From contig NZ_JACNYL010000001.1 of NCBI RefSeq assembly GCF_014692525.1, positions 1,488,001-1,552,000 of the forward strand: a stretch of DNA of 64,000 nucleotides, read 5' to 3'. The position numbers and the translations under genes are program-made. Below, one piece after another: positions 28,954 through 38,835 of the stretch. Within the stretch, counting starts at the first letter, position 1, and every line of letters begins with the position of its first letter. The notes below the pieces were generated by a model. It did not search any database, was not told the origin of the DNA, and was given only the letters and a program-made list of their open reading frames with translations. Origin of the DNA: Sphingobacterium chuzhouense (GTDB lineage: Bacteria; Bacteroidota; Bacteroidia; Sphingobacteriales; Sphingobacteriaceae).

Positions 28954-29442
28954 TAGTTCTCTTTCTATTTAGCTTCCTTAGTTTGACTAAACAACGCTAC
29001 AAAGGTAAAGAAAGAAAATCAAACGAAATCCACATTCCCTTTTTTCAATAAATGATAATCTTTTTTTAAAGAAAGAATCTTGTTGTTTATTAGCTTGTGG
29101 AAATTGGGGATAAGTGACTATAATTTTATTTGGAAATATGTTTATTATTTCGTTTTCCACAGGTTGTCCACATTGGAAAAAAGTTTAAAGCTTGATTTTC
29201 AATAGAGTGATTTTTTTGTATTTTCTTTTTCCATAATTTTTTGTTGAATGTTTGTTGTTTACAATTTGTTAATATTGGATTGATTTTATCTTAACTTTTA
29301 TATCTGTTTTGTGGGAACTGCATGCCGATTGTGGAAAGTTATAAAGTTTTCATTTTTAGTTGACCCTTTTTATACAGGTTTTCCACATATTTTGTTAATT
29401 TGTTCCCTATAATAAATAGAGCGTTGTTCCGCTATATACTTT
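28954..29442. other. Candidate chromosomal replication origin (oriC)
   Basis: This AT-rich 489-base gap has no gene. It contains at least seven DnaA-box-like 9-mers: TGTGGAAAT 29096-29104, TGGGGATAA 29105-29113, TTTTCCACA 29153-29161, TTGTCCACA 29164-29172, TGTGGGAAC 29310-29318, TGTGGAAAG 29330-29338 and TTTTCCACA 29379-29387. Between the two groups lies a T-rich stretch (29173-29309) suited to unwinding. Flanking genes point away (nadA left, nadB right). Hand counts show C>G on the + strand to the left (28321-28440: 14 G, 34 C) and G>C to the right (29461-29620: 47 G, 26 C), as expected at an origin. The call is inference from sequence alone. Confidence 0.7.
29000..29007 (-). promoter_or_regulatory. 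-7 box (TACCTTTG) of nadA
   Basis: On the minus strand TACCTTTG matches TAnnTTTG and gives a leader of about 45 bases before the nadA ATG. Confidence 0.5.
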
Positions 29443-31035
29443 ATGATACATAGACACGTAGATTTTTTGGTAATTGGTTCTGGCATTGCTGGGTTGAGTT
29501 TTGCGCTTAAAGCAGCCGAACTGGGGAAAGTATTGATAGTCACCAAGTCTAACGAAGACGAATCGAATACCAAATATGCGCAGGGAGGGGTAGCTGCCGT
29601 TGTGGATAAATCAGACAGCTTCGAAAAGCATATTGCTGATACACAGATAGCTGGAGATGGACTGTGCCATGTGGAAGTTGTGGAAAACGTTGTTAAGGAG
29701 GCTCCGGAAAGGATTAAGGAGCTTATTGATTATGGTACCAATTTCGATAAGGTTGACGATGAGCATTATGATCTAGCCCGAGAGGGAGGACATTCTAACC
29801 ATCGTATTCTTCATTATAAAGATATTACAGGTTATGAAATAGAGCGGGCGCTGCTGGAAAAGGTACATCAACATTCGAATATTGAGATATTAACACATTA
29901 TTTTGCTATTGATTTAATCACCCAGCATCATCAAGGTGTCCATGTTGATAGAAGTACTGGTGATATCCGTTGTTTTGGGATCTATGCATTGAATACGAGA
30001 AGCAATACGATTGAAACCTTTCTTAGCAAGGTTACACTAATGGCTTCTGGAGGCGCTGGTCATGTATATGCGAGTACAACAAATCCGACAATTGCTACAG
30101 GTGACGGAATTGCGATGGTATATAGAGCAAAGGGTAAGGTCAGAAACATGGAATTTATACAGTTTCATCCCACATCTTTATATAATCCGAAAGAATCTCC
30201 ATCTTTTCTTATTTCCGAAGCAGTGCGCGGTTTTGGCGGAATTTTGAGAAGAGCGACTGGAGAGTCTTTTATGGAGGAATATGACGAACGGGCGTCTTTA
30301 GCGCCACGCGATATTGTTGCTAGAGCGATAGATAATGAAATGAAGAAATCAGGATTGGATTTTGTTTACCTGGATATTACCCACCGCAAGAGAGCAGATA
30401 TCATTGCACATTTTCCCAATATCTATGAAAAATGTCTTTCGGTTGGATTGGATATGACAAAAGATTATATTCCAGTGACGCCTGCAGCACACTATTTATG
30501 TGGTGGTATAATGGTGGATGAAAAAGGAAAGACTTCTATTCAAAATTTGTATGCTTGTGGGGAATGTTCTTCTACTGGGCTCCATGGAGCTAATCGTTTA
30601 GCTTCAAATTCTTTGTTGGAAGCAGTAGTATATGCCCATCGAATTTTTAGCGATGCGTCCTCAACGCTACATACATTAGATTATGCTACGAACATTCCGA
30701 GTTGGGATGAATCCAAGGTTCAATTGATGAATGAAGAGATATTAGTTACGCATAACTTACGTGAAACGCAGAAATTGATGAGCGATTATGTAGGGATAGT
30801 ACGATCGGATTTTCGTTTAGACAGAGCAATTAGACGACTTGGATTTCTTTATGAGGAAACGGAGGAATTTTATAAAAATACCAAGTTATCGGTGAAGTTA
30901 TGTGAATTGCGTAACGTTATACAGGTTTCGTATTTAATTGTTAGATCGGCTATGCAACGCAAGGAAAGTAGGGGGTTACATTATACTACGGATTTTCCAT
31001 ATAAATCAGAAGAATTAAAGGACACCGTTTTATAG
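29443..31035 (+). CDS. nadB: L-aspartate oxidase
   Basis: 530 residues. FAD-binding [13 protein letters not shown] at about 12-24, the [17 protein letters not shown] segment, [11 protein letters not shown] and the [14 protein letters not shown] motif are all typical of NadB. It oxidises aspartate to iminoaspartate for NAD synthesis. The C-terminal helical domain is complete. It lies just right of the candidate origin and is followed 20 bases later by the gamma-carbonic anhydrase gene. Confidence 0.96.
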   Translation: MIHRHVDFLVIGSGIAGLSFALKAAELGKVLIVTKSNEDESNTKYAQGGVAAVVDKSDSFEKHIADTQIAGDGLCHVEVVENVVKEAPERIKELIDYGTNFDKVDDEHYDLAREGGHSNHRILHYKDITGYEIERALLEKVHQHSNIEILTHYFAIDLITQHHQGVHVDRSTGDIRCFGIYALNTRSNTIETFLSKVTLMASGGAGHVYASTTNPTIATGDGIAMVYRAKGKVRNMEFIQFHPTSLYNPKESPSFLISEAVRGFGGILRRATGESFMEEYDERASLAPRDIVARAIDNEMKKSGLDFVYLDITHRKRADIIAHFPNIYEKCLSVGLDMTKDYIPVTPAAHYLCGGIMVDEKGKTSIQNLYACGECSSTGLHGANRLASNSLLEAVVYAHRIFSDASSTLHTLDYATNIPSWDESKVQLMNEEILVTHNLRETQKLMSDYVGIVRSDFRLDRAIRRLGFLYEETEEFYKNTKLSVKLCELRNVIQVSYLIVRSAMQRKESRGLHYTTDFPYKSEELKDTVL

Positions 31036-31055
31036 TATTTTTAATTTTAAAAAAG

Positions 31056-31562
31056 ATGCCTACTATTTTACCCGTAAAGGATATATATCCGCAGATTCAT
31101 GAATCAGTTTTTGTTGCTGACAACGCGACGATCGTAGGTGATGTCATTATTGGAGGACACTGCTCTATTTGGTTTAATGCTGTGGTAAGAGGAGATGTAA
31201 ATTATATCCGTATAGGAGATTATACCAATATACAAGATGGTGTTGTTATTCATTGTACGTATCATAAAAATGGGACTGATATAGGTAGCTATGTGAATAT
31301 AGGGCATAGTGCCATTGTGCATGGGTGTGTGGTACATAATTATGTGCTCATTGGTATGGGTGCTATCGTGATGGATAGAGCTATTGTAGAAACGAACGTA
31401 ATTGTCGCTGCTGGAGCAATTGTTTTAGAAGGCACGGTATGTGAATCGGGTTATCTATATGCTGGAGTTCCTGCTAGAAAGATAAAGCCGTTAACAGAGG
31501 AGCAATTGGCAATGCTGCAGCAATTGCCAAATAACTATGTGTTATATAGTTCCTGGTTTTAA
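31056..31562 (+). CDS. Gamma-carbonic anhydrase family protein
   Basis: 168 residues of left-handed beta-helix hexapeptide repeats. Histidines placed as zinc ligands occur in VIHCTYH, GHSAIVHGC and HNYVLIG, and the C-terminus has the YAGVPARKIKPL segment of YrdA/PaaY-type proteins. Enzymatic activity varies in this family, so carbonic anhydrase function is likely but unproven. It follows nadB, and ends four bases before the convergent lipoprotein gene. Confidence 0.9.
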   Translation: MPTILPVKDIYPQIHESVFVADNATIVGDVIIGGHCSIWFNAVVRGDVNYIRIGDYTNIQDGVVIHCTYHKNGTDIGSYVNIGHSAIVHGCVVHNYVLIGMGAIVMDRAIVETNVIVAAGAIVLEGTVCESGYLYAGVPARKIKPLTEEQLAMLQQLPNNYVLYSSWF

Positions 31563-31566
31563 AGTT

Positions 31567-33243
31567 TTATCTTAAATCAATTGTTTCGTTTTGATCCCAG
31601 TTCGCCCGGATCGTAAATGTTTTACCTAAATACCAGATATTTTCTGCTTGTTTTTTTGCGTAAACGTCTGCAGGATCCCATTTTCCGTTATTGTTCGCGT
31701 CATAAATAATCCGTATCGAATATTTACCTCCGGGATAATTATTATAATTTATTCTAGGATTTGATGCATAAAGAGGACGTCTATCAAATACTTTTTCTTT
31801 TGCTTCGTCAATAAGTTCTACAATATAGGTCATGGTAGAATCCAATCCATTTACAGTGAAATTGATATTACCATAATTATCTGACTCATCTAAGGTAAAT
31901 CTCGTCTTCGATTCTAAATTGATGTCGTCAAATGGTGTACGCATAGCTCCTTCTTGAATAACCAACTCATAGTCTCGTTTAGGACGCCAGTTGTAACGTA
32001 TATGATATAGATTTCTATTTATGGTATCCTGTTGTAATTGGAAGTTTCTTCTTGAGACGGAGTCTTCATGAATAAGGATTTTTGATTTATCAACATTAGC
32101 CAGGGGGCTTGTACTTGTTAACGTGATATGGCGGACACGATCTACCTTATTTGTAATGCTTAATATAGGTTTAACCTCCCTATCGAATTTTGCATTTTTA
32201 TTTGTTCTGATAAAGATAGTATCCATTATTTCGCCTCCATCTCTTAATTCTATTTTTATAGAATCAAGTTCCGTTTTTGGTATGTAGATTTTGGCTGAGT
32301 CTTTATTAAGGCTGTACTGTTCTATTTTATTATTATTTAATTCTGCAGGAAATAGAATTTTTGTCTCTGGTTGTTCGATTGGTTTTGTAAATGTTAATAG
32401 GATATAGCCAGTTGGTTCAAATTTCTTTTCCAACGTACGAAAGTCTTTCGGATATGCTTTTGTTATTTCAAGTTTTATGTCTGCTATATCTCTATCTAAG
32501 TGTATACTATCTTCCAGAAAACCTATCCATTCGTCATTCCCGTTAAAAATACGGTCATTATTCTGCTCCTTTAATGCATAGATTCTATAAGTATCTTCCC
32601 TTAGATTATTGAATTTAAAATTGCCGGAGGTATCTACATTAGCAAATATGTTAGCTTTTCTTTTTCCAAAGATAGAGTCTTGTGATGTCGGAATTAAAAG
32701 AATCTTTATGTTTTCATCTTTCTTTTGATCGAATTCTCTCGTGAAACCATTGATGACCGAACCGCTAATGGAAAGAGAGTCCAATTCATCCCCTGTTGCA
32801 AATACATAGTTGTAATCTATAAAGGGATTACTTTCGTTGTAATCTACTAGTCCTTTACCGAAATTGATCGTGTAGGTGGTATTCTCTTCCAATGAATCAG
32901 GCAAGGTAATGACCAGATCTTTTTTTCTTACTCGATAATCTACGATATCCTCAACGTCCGGACTTATACTAAATTCTTTGTATTGGTTGTTCAATTTAAT
33001 GAATTCATCAAACCGGAGCACAATTCTTTTTTCAGAAAAGTTGGTACTGAAGTTGGGTATTGATACCTCTAATAATTTTGGCGGAATAGAGTCTTTTGGC
33101 CCTCCAGTAGGACGCTGCATATTTGCACATCTCGTTAAACTGAGTAACATTAATAAAATAAAACCATAAATAACTATATTTTGTGATTTTATTATTTTAA
33201 AGCTATATGGCGTACTTTTATTTATTTTGGGCGTATGACTCAT
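31567..33243 (-). CDS. Lipoprotein with bacterial Ig-like (Big_5/SbsA) domain
   Basis: 558 residues. After a 25-residue polar N-terminus comes a hydrophobic stretch and a lipobox-like LTRC, then the characteristic RPTGGPKDSIPPKLL segment and an Ig-like domain (about 60-150), repeated beta-rich regions, and a C-terminal segment with DANNNGKWDPADVY, a calcium-type loop. This is a widespread Bacteroidota surface or periplasmic lipoprotein of unknown role. It lies 77 bases downstream of mnmG on the same strand. Confidence 0.85.
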   Translation of the reverse strand: MSHTPKINKSTPYSFKIIKSQNIVIYGFILLMLLSLTRCANMQRPTGGPKDSIPPKLLEVSIPNFSTNFSEKRIVLRFDEFIKLNNQYKEFSISPDVEDIVDYRVRKKDLVITLPDSLEENTTYTINFGKGLVDYNESNPFIDYNYVFATGDELDSLSISGSVINGFTREFDQKKDENIKILLIPTSQDSIFGKRKANIFANVDTSGNFKFNNLREDTYRIYALKEQNNDRIFNGNDEWIGFLEDSIHLDRDIADIKLEITKAYPKDFRTLEKKFEPTGYILLTFTKPIEQPETKILFPAELNNNKIEQYSLNKDSAKIYIPKTELDSIKIELRDGGEIMDTIFIRTNKNAKFDREVKPILSITNKVDRVRHITLTSTSPLANVDKSKILIHEDSVSRRNFQLQQDTINRNLYHIRYNWRPKRDYELVIQEGAMRTPFDDINLESKTRFTLDESDNYGNINFTVNGLDSTMTYIVELIDEAKEKVFDRRPLYASNPRINYNNYPGGKYSIRIIYDANNNGKWDPADVYAKKQAENIWYLGKTFTIRANWDQNETIDLR

Positions 33244-33320
33244 AAAATTAAAAATAATCTCTTATAACGCTTTATTTAAAGCCTGTTTTATTTTTATTTA
33301 ATATACTGAAAACCAATATA

Positions 33321-35180
33321 TTAACTCATATGTACCATTAAAACACTAATATCGGATGGAGAAACCCCTGAAATGCGCGAGGCTTGTCCCAGTGTTCGTG
33401 GCTTTACTTTTAATAGCTTTTCACGTGCTTCGATGGAAAGGGATATAAGTGAGTTGTAATCGAAATCGGGATTTATTTCTTTATCTTCCATTTTCTTCAT
33501 TCTATTTACTATATCCATTTCTTTTGCGAAGTAACTGTCATATTTCACCTTTATTTCTGTTTGTTCAATAGTTTCTTCATCATATTGATTCAGCAAGTTA
33601 CTAAATTCCATGTTTGCTTTTGCAATATGAGCGATATTGATTTGTGGTCTACTTAATAGATTGAACATTCTTGATTTTTGATTCAGTGGACTGGATCCGA
33701 CTTGTTCCAAAACTGGATTCATTTCATCTGGTGAAACGCTATTTTGCTTCATATAGTCTACTAAATAATCGGAATCTGCTATTTTTTTATTAACTTTTTC
33801 TAGACGTTCATCATCTATGAGACCTAATTTGTGTGCGATAGGGGTAAGTCGAATATCTGCATTATCTTGGCGTAAGAGTAGTCTATGTTCCGCTCTAGAA
33901 GTAAACATACGATAGGGTTCTTCGGTTCCTTTTGTTACTAGATCATCTATTAGGACGCCAATATAGGATTCGGAGCGTTTTAGTATCAACTCGTGTAGAT
34001 CATTAATACGCTGGTGTGCGTTTACGCCTGCAACGAATCCCTGGGCCCCAGCTTCTTCATATCCTGTCGTTCCATTAATTTGACCAGCAAAGAAAAGGTG
34101 TTTAACTTTTAAAGTTTCCAGCGTTAGATCCAATTGCATAGGAGGAAAATAATCATATTCGATTGCGTAGCCCGGTCTGTACATTTTGGCGTTTTCAAAA
34201 CCTGGTATCAAGCGTAACGCTTTCAATTGAACGTCTTCCGGGAGAGATGTTGAAAAGCCGTTTACGTATATTTCTACCGTTTTAAAACCCTCTGGTTCTA
34301 CAAAAATTTGATGTCTATCCCGTTCTGCAAATCGGTTTATTTTATCTTCGATAGATGGGCAATATCGTGGACCTAATCCTTTTATACGGCCCGTAAACAT
34401 TGGTGATTTTTCAAATCCCGTTTTTAGTACTTCGTGAACTTTATCGTTAGTATAGGTAATCCAACAACAACGTTGTTCTTTTGGGATATCAACATTAGTA
34501 TAAGAGAATCGTCCTCTTTTTTCATCTCCCCATTGCTCCTCCATTAAAGAATAGTTAAGGGATCTGCCATCTACTCTAGGTGGAGTTCCTGTTTTCATTC
34601 TACCGGATTCGAAACCTAGACTTACTAATTGTTCTGTAAGGCCGGTTGCTGCTTTTTCTCCTGTACGTCCCCCTCCTATTTTTTTTTCGCCGATGTGTAT
34701 TAATCCGTTTAAAAAAGTGCCGTTTGTAAGTACGACTGCATCTGCTTCTATACGTATACCAAGTGATGTCACTACTCCGCGTGCCTGCCCGTTTTCAACG
34801 ATTACTTCTTTAACCGTATCTTGCCAGATGTCGACATTTGGCAAAGATTCAAGCGTAAGTCTCCATTCCTCTGCGAAACGCATCCTATCGTTTTGCGAAC
34901 GTGGACTCCACATTGCGGGGCCTTTCGAAAGGTTTAGCATTCTAAATTGTAAAGTGGACTTGTCCGCGATGATTCCTGTATATCCACCCATTGCGTCAAT
35001 TTCTCTAACAATTTGGCCTTTCGCTACACCCCCAATCGCTGGATTGCAACTCATTTGCGCAATGACACCCATGTTCATCGTGATTAATAAAACTGATGAA
35101 CCGAGATTGGCCGCTGACGCTGCTGCCTCACATCCGGCGTGGCCAGCACCTACTACTATGACATTATATTTATTGAACAT
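33321..35180 (-). CDS. mnmG: tRNA uridine-5-carboxymethylaminomethyl modification enzyme MnmG (GidA)
   Basis: 619 residues. The FAD-binding motif [11 protein letters not shown] lies at residues 10-20; [31 protein letters not shown] and [12 protein letters not shown] are further signatures, and the C-terminal helical tRNA-binding domain is present. With MnmE it modifies wobble uridines of tRNA. gidA is a classic origin-linked gene, and here it lies 4 kb from the candidate origin with two parS-like sites immediately upstream. Confidence 0.97.
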   Translation of the reverse strand: MFNKYNVIVVGAGHAGCEAAASAANLGSSVLLITMNMGVIAQMSCNPAIGGVAKGQIVREIDAMGGYTGIIADKSTLQFRMLNLSKGPAMWSPRSQNDRMRFAEEWRLTLESLPNVDIWQDTVKEVIVENGQARGVVTSLGIRIEADAVVLTNGTFLNGLIHIGEKKIGGGRTGEKAATGLTEQLVSLGFESGRMKTGTPPRVDGRSLNYSLMEEQWGDEKRGRFSYTNVDIPKEQRCCWITYTNDKVHEVLKTGFEKSPMFTGRIKGLGPRYCPSIEDKINRFAERDRHQIFVEPEGFKTVEIYVNGFSTSLPEDVQLKALRLIPGFENAKMYRPGYAIEYDYFPPMQLDLTLETLKVKHLFFAGQINGTTGYEEAGAQGFVAGVNAHQRINDLHELILKRSESYIGVLIDDLVTKGTEEPYRMFTSRAEHRLLLRQDNADIRLTPIAHKLGLIDDERLEKVNKKIADSDYLVDYMKQNSVSPDEMNPVLEQVGSSPLNQKSRMFNLLSRPQINIAHIAKANMEFSNLLNQYDEETIEQTEIKVKYDSYFAKEMDIVNRMKKMEDKEINPDFDYNSLISLSIEAREKLLKVKPRTLGQASRISGVSPSDISVLMVHMS

Positions 35181-35200
35181 TATATTTTTTAATCTACCAA

Positions 35201-35216
35201 CGTTCCACGTGAAAAT
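35201..35216. promoter_or_regulatory. parS-like site 1
   Basis: CGTTCCACGTGAAAAT contains the ParB-type palindromic core TTCCACGTGAAA. It matches the known bacterial parS consensus TGTTTCACGTGAAACA at 11 of 16 positions and is less symmetric than site 2. It lies in the mnmG leader. Confidence 0.6.
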
Positions 35217-35223
35217 TTATTTT

Positions 35224-35239
35224 CGTTCCACGTGAAACG
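35224..35239. promoter_or_regulatory. parS-like site 2
   Basis: CGTTCCACGTGAAACG matches TGTTTCACGTGAAACA at 13 of 16 positions; the mismatches are the two end bases and position 5, where other bacteria also have C. It lies 23 bases from site 1 in the same orientation, in the 61-base gap between mnmG and the ABC-F gene. parB is not in the window. Confidence 0.72.
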
Positions 35240-35241
35240 AA

Positions 35242-37107
35242 TTATAAGTATTCTGCTAATTCCAACCAACGCTCCGATTTATTATCGAGATCTCTTTGTA
35301 ATTTTTCTATATCTAAGGCAATTGACATTATCTCTTGGTGGTCAGAAATGGTATTTAATATTTCCGTTTTTTGTTTAATTGTATTTTCTATTTCTGTTAT
35401 TCCTTTTTCTAGAGATTCATATTCGAGCTGCTCCTTATAAGATAGTTTTTTCTTCTCTGTCCTTGGTACGAGTAGAGGTTTTTCCAATTGTATATTTTTT
35501 ATTTTATCTTTTTCCTTACGCGCAATTTGCTCTTGTTCCAATTTGTAATCCGCGTAGTTACCATTATATATTATTAAATTTCCTTCGTCTTCAAAAATAA
35601 AAAGCTGTTCTGTCAACTTATCTATTAAATACCGATCATGGGAAACTAATAATAAAACGCCAGCGTATTTTTCCAAAAAATCTTCGAGAACATTTAAGGT
35701 GTCAATGTCTAAATCATTGGAGGGTTCATCGAGGATCAAGAAGTTTGGATTGGACATTAATACACGCATCAATTGTAATCGCTTCTTTTCTCCTCCACTC
35801 AAACGACCTACTAAATTGTATTGTTTTTCGGGAGGAAACAAGAATAATGTTAACAGTTGTGAAGCTGTAATGAAATCGCCATTGGCCATTTCAATATAGT
35901 CCGCGACATTTTTTACAATATCCAATACACGATCCTCTTCCTTAAATATAAGACCTTCTTGTTTATAATATCCAAATCTGGTAGTTTCACCTACTATGAT
36001 ATTACCAGATTCAGGGGACAATGCTTGTGTTATCAAATTGAGAAAAGTTGATTTCCCACTGCCATTTTTTCCTGCTAAACCTATTCGGTCTCCTTTCTTA
36101 AAAATATATGAAAAACGATCGATAATTTTTTTATTGGAAAACGATTTAGATATATTTTCCAATTCCAATATTTTGGAACCTTGTCTGCTCATCTTTACAG
36201 AAAGCTGTACATTCTCCTTTCTTTGAGCTTCTTTCGATTTTTCCTCTAAATGATAAAAAGCATCAATTCTTGCTTTTGATTTTGTTCCCCGTGCTTGAGG
36301 TTGGCGGCGCATCCACTCCAATTCGCGTCTTAGTAAATTCTGCGCTTTTTCTACTGCTACTGCATCGATTGCTTCACGATCGGCCTTCCTTTCTAAAAAG
36401 TATGTATAGTTTCCTTTATACGTATATAGATTTCCTTTGTCTAGTTCTCTTATTTCTGTACAGACATTATCTAAAAAATACCTATCATGTGTGACCAAAA
36501 GAACAGTTTTGTTCCCTGTTGTCAATAATTTTTCCAACCATTCTATCGTTTCTATATCCAAATGGTTAGTCGGTTCATCTAGAATATAGACGTCAGGTTC
36601 GTCTATTAATAGTTTAGCTAAAGACAAACGTTTTTTCTGCCCTCCTGATAAACTGTCTATTGTCTGATTGAAATCTGAAATCTGCAGTCTATTCAAAATT
36701 GTTTTAATATTATGCTCGTATTCCCAAGCTTCCATAGCGGATAATTTGTCGGTAAGTTCCGCTAACAGTTGTTGATCTATTTTATCGCTATTCAATAAAT
36801 TCTCATATGCTTTTATTAATTGCTGCTGTTCATTATCTGAGCTATAAATAAAATCGTTAACAGTTTCCATTCCGCTGAAACTTGGTTCTTGGGATAAGAA
36901 GCCTATTTTTATCCCTCGTTCTTTAACAACTTTTCCTTCTGTCGGAACAATCTGTCCAGCAAGAATTTTGAGTAAAGTTGACTTACCTGTTCCATTGATC
37001 CCTACCAAAGCCACCCTGTCTCCTTTTTGTAAACCAAAATGGAGATTGGTAAATAGCCACCTATCATGGAAGGAGTGGCTGACTTGCTCTGTTGCTAGAA
37101 TACTCAC
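35242..37107 (-). CDS. ABC-F family ATP-binding protein (Uup-like)
   Basis: 621 residues with two ABC domains in one chain and no membrane part: Walker A GINGTGKST at about 37-45 and GKNGSGKST in the second, signatures LSGGQKKR and LSGGEKKR, and two LDEP(T/S)N(H/D)LD Walker B segments. A C-terminal coiled coil (about 545-621) matches Uup/YdiF types. ABC-F proteins act on the ribosome or on branched DNA. The start is a GTG at 37107, since MSILATEQVSHSF aligns with the family start and no better ATG exists. Confidence 0.93.
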   Translation of the reverse strand: MSILATEQVSHSFHDRWLFTNLHFGLQKGDRVALVGINGTGKSTLLKILAGQIVPTEGKVVKERGIKIGFLSQEPSFSGMETVNDFIYSSDNEQQQLIKAYENLLNSDKIDQQLLAELTDKLSAMEAWEYEHNIKTILNRLQISDFNQTIDSLSGGQKKRLSLAKLLIDEPDVYILDEPTNHLDIETIEWLEKLLTTGNKTVLLVTHDRYFLDNVCTEIRELDKGNLYTYKGNYTYFLERKADREAIDAVAVEKAQNLLRRELEWMRRQPQARGTKSKARIDAFYHLEEKSKEAQRKENVQLSVKMSRQGSKILELENISKSFSNKKIIDRFSYIFKKGDRIGLAGKNGSGKSTFLNLITQALSPESGNIIVGETTRFGYYKQEGLIFKEEDRVLDIVKNVADYIEMANGDFITASQLLTLFLFPPEKQYNLVGRLSGGEKKRLQLMRVLMSNPNFLILDEPSNDLDIDTLNVLEDFLEKYAGVLLLVSHDRYLIDKLTEQLFIFEDEGNLIIYNGNYADYKLEQEQIARKEKDKIKNIQLEKPLLVPRTEKKKLSYKEQLEYESLEKGITEIENTIKQKTEILNTISDHQEIMSIALDIEKLQRDLDNKSERWLELAEYL

Positions 37108-37424
37108 TTATATAAGATAATGATAATCAAATAATTATAATTTACTTTACTTTCTATAGTGATTGTTTTTTTTAAATTATACAAAAATATAGCTGTATGT
37201 AAACGTATATAAATTTCCAAGCACAAAAGTACGTAAATAATTTACTTTTTTCCTCTGTTAGGTTTGGGTAAGTTGGTTTAGTCGTTTCTAAAAATCAACT
37301 ATTGACTTTTAGAAACCGCATATGCAATTTAGTAAAAACGTATATGTATTTTTGAGGGTGACATATGTTTTTTATACAACGTTTTTTTTGGAAGTTTCGA
37401 GCTTTATCGAACGAATTATTTTGC
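37108..37424. other. Intergenic region with an inverted repeat
   Basis: 317 AT-rich bases between the apaG stop and the ABC-F start. No gene seen. A 15-base inverted repeat (37284-37298 with 37302-37316, one mismatch, 3-base loop) lies in it, without a T-run on either side, so it is not a standard terminator. Confidence 0.5.
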
Positions 37425-37811
37425 TTAGTTCAATTTAAATGAAGCTATCAAATTAAATCGGGGAATTTCTACGTGGAATATGTTGCCGTCTACTTCCTTA
37501 ATCATCTCATAATAACCCTCCATATATCCAATCTCACTTTTTAAGTTGCATCCTGAAACATACTGATACACAGCGCCGGGGGCTAATATTGGCTGTTCAC
37601 CGACTACACCTTCTCCTTCAACTTGTTTAAATTCGCCGACGGAATCAAAAATATCCCAATGTCTATTGACAAGCTGTACGGTAACGTCTCCTAGATTCTC
37701 TATGGTGATCTGATACGAAAACATAAAATGCATCTTTGCCGGATTGGAATATTCAGGTTGGTAGACAACGTCTACTGATACTTTTACGCCAGATGTTATT
37801 TGTGTATTCAT
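37425..37811 (-). CDS. apaG: ApaG domain protein
   Basis: 128 residues forming the fibronectin-like ApaG fold, with YQPEYSNP near the start, FSYQITIENLGD, VQLVNRHW and GEGVVGEQPILAPG, the family's most conserved segment. ApaG is linked to Co/Mg efflux phenotypes in Salmonella; the molecular role is unknown. It is a single gene divergent from the methyltransferase gene to its right. Confidence 0.94.
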   Translation of the reverse strand: MNTQITSGVKVSVDVVYQPEYSNPAKMHFMFSYQITIENLGDVTVQLVNRHWDIFDSVGEFKQVEGEGVVGEQPILAPGAVYQYVSGCNLKSEIGYMEGYYEMIKEVDGNIFHVEIPRFNLIASFKLN

Positions 37812-38091
37812 CTATCTAAATACTCTTTTTTAACTGCATATCAAATGCTCCAGATACTTCATTTGTTAATGAACACCTTAATCGTGAGCAAATTATCAAT
37901 TATCTTTTTAAACATCAAATTTGATTTTAAGTTTTGCAAAAAAATCGTTTTTACGCTTTCCGTCTGGAACAGGATATTTTTTTGCGCTGATTCAAATTAA
38001 AATAATACAAATATTGTGCTTACTAAGACAATAAAAACTAGCTGAAAGCGGTATTTGTCATGACAAGTCTACATTGCGTAGAATATTTTAG

Positions 38092-38099
38092 TAGTTTTG
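38092..38099 (+). promoter_or_regulatory. -7 box (TAGTTTTG) of the methyltransferase gene
   Basis: TAGTTTTG matches TAnnTTTG and ends four bases before the ATG at 38104, implying a leaderless or near-leaderless mRNA. A TTG lies 15 bases upstream of the box, short of ideal spacing. Confidence 0.5.
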
Positions 38100-38103
38100 G
38101 GTT

Positions 38104-38820
38104 ATGTCTTTAGGAACACTATATCTTATACCTGTGCCGTTAGCTGAAAATGCAGAGAAACAGTCGTACACTTTGTTTCATCAGGAGCTTATCAACCATA
38201 TTGATGAGTATGTAGTTGAAAATGAAAAAACAGCACGACGGTTTCTGAAGCAAGCTGGACTAAAGATACCACAGAGCGAACTTAAAATACATGATTATGG
38301 AAAACATGTCCGTGAAAAGATAGATTATAATCGTATTTTTAAATCAGTAATAGAGGGAAAGGATTTGGGATTGATGTCTGAAGCGGGCTGTCCTGGTGTT
38401 GCGGATCCAGGAGCCGACGTGGTCGCTGAGGCACATAAACGAGGTATAAAAGTTGTTCCATTGGTCGGACCCAGTTCTATTCTGTTGGCATTGATGGCAT
38501 CGGGATTTAGCGGACAAAAGTTTGCTTTTCATGGTTATCTTCCGATAGACAAAGCTGAACGAACAAAGAAAATTAAGGATTTGGAGTTTCAATCGCAAAA
38601 AGAAAAACAAACTCAGATATTTATGGAAACACCTTTCCGTAACAACGCCTTGTTTGATGATTTGCTTAAAAATTGCAAGCCGAAAACGAATATTTGTATC
38701 GCTTGTAATATGACCGCGCCTGATGAACAGATATTGACGTTGTCAGTTTCCGAGTGGAAAAACCGAAAACTGGAGCTTCATAAGAAGCCCACGATATTTT
38801 TGCTGTATGTTAAAAATTAA
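38104..38820 (+). CDS. SAM-dependent methyltransferase of the tetrapyrrole methylase fold (RsmI-related)
   Basis: 238 residues. GTLYLIPVPL at the start, LMSEAGCPGVADPG in the middle and VPLVGPSSILLALMASGFSG are signatures of the TP-methylase superfamily branch that includes 16S rRNA 2'-O-methyltransferase RsmI. Compared with RsmI the N-terminal GNLGD-type motif is replaced by PLAENAEK, so this is a paralogous group whose substrate is not known. It is followed closely by a membrane-protein gene and nif3. Confidence 0.88.
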   Translation: MSLGTLYLIPVPLAENAEKQSYTLFHQELINHIDEYVVENEKTARRFLKQAGLKIPQSELKIHDYGKHVREKIDYNRIFKSVIEGKDLGLMSEAGCPGVADPGADVVAEAHKRGIKVVPLVGPSSILLALMASGFSGQKFAFHGYLPIDKAERTKKIKDLEFQSQKEKQTQIFMETPFRNNALFDDLLKNCKPKTNICIACNMTAPDEQILTLSVSEWKNRKLELHKKPTIFLLYVKN

Positions 38821-38835
38821 ATTTATTTGTATGCC

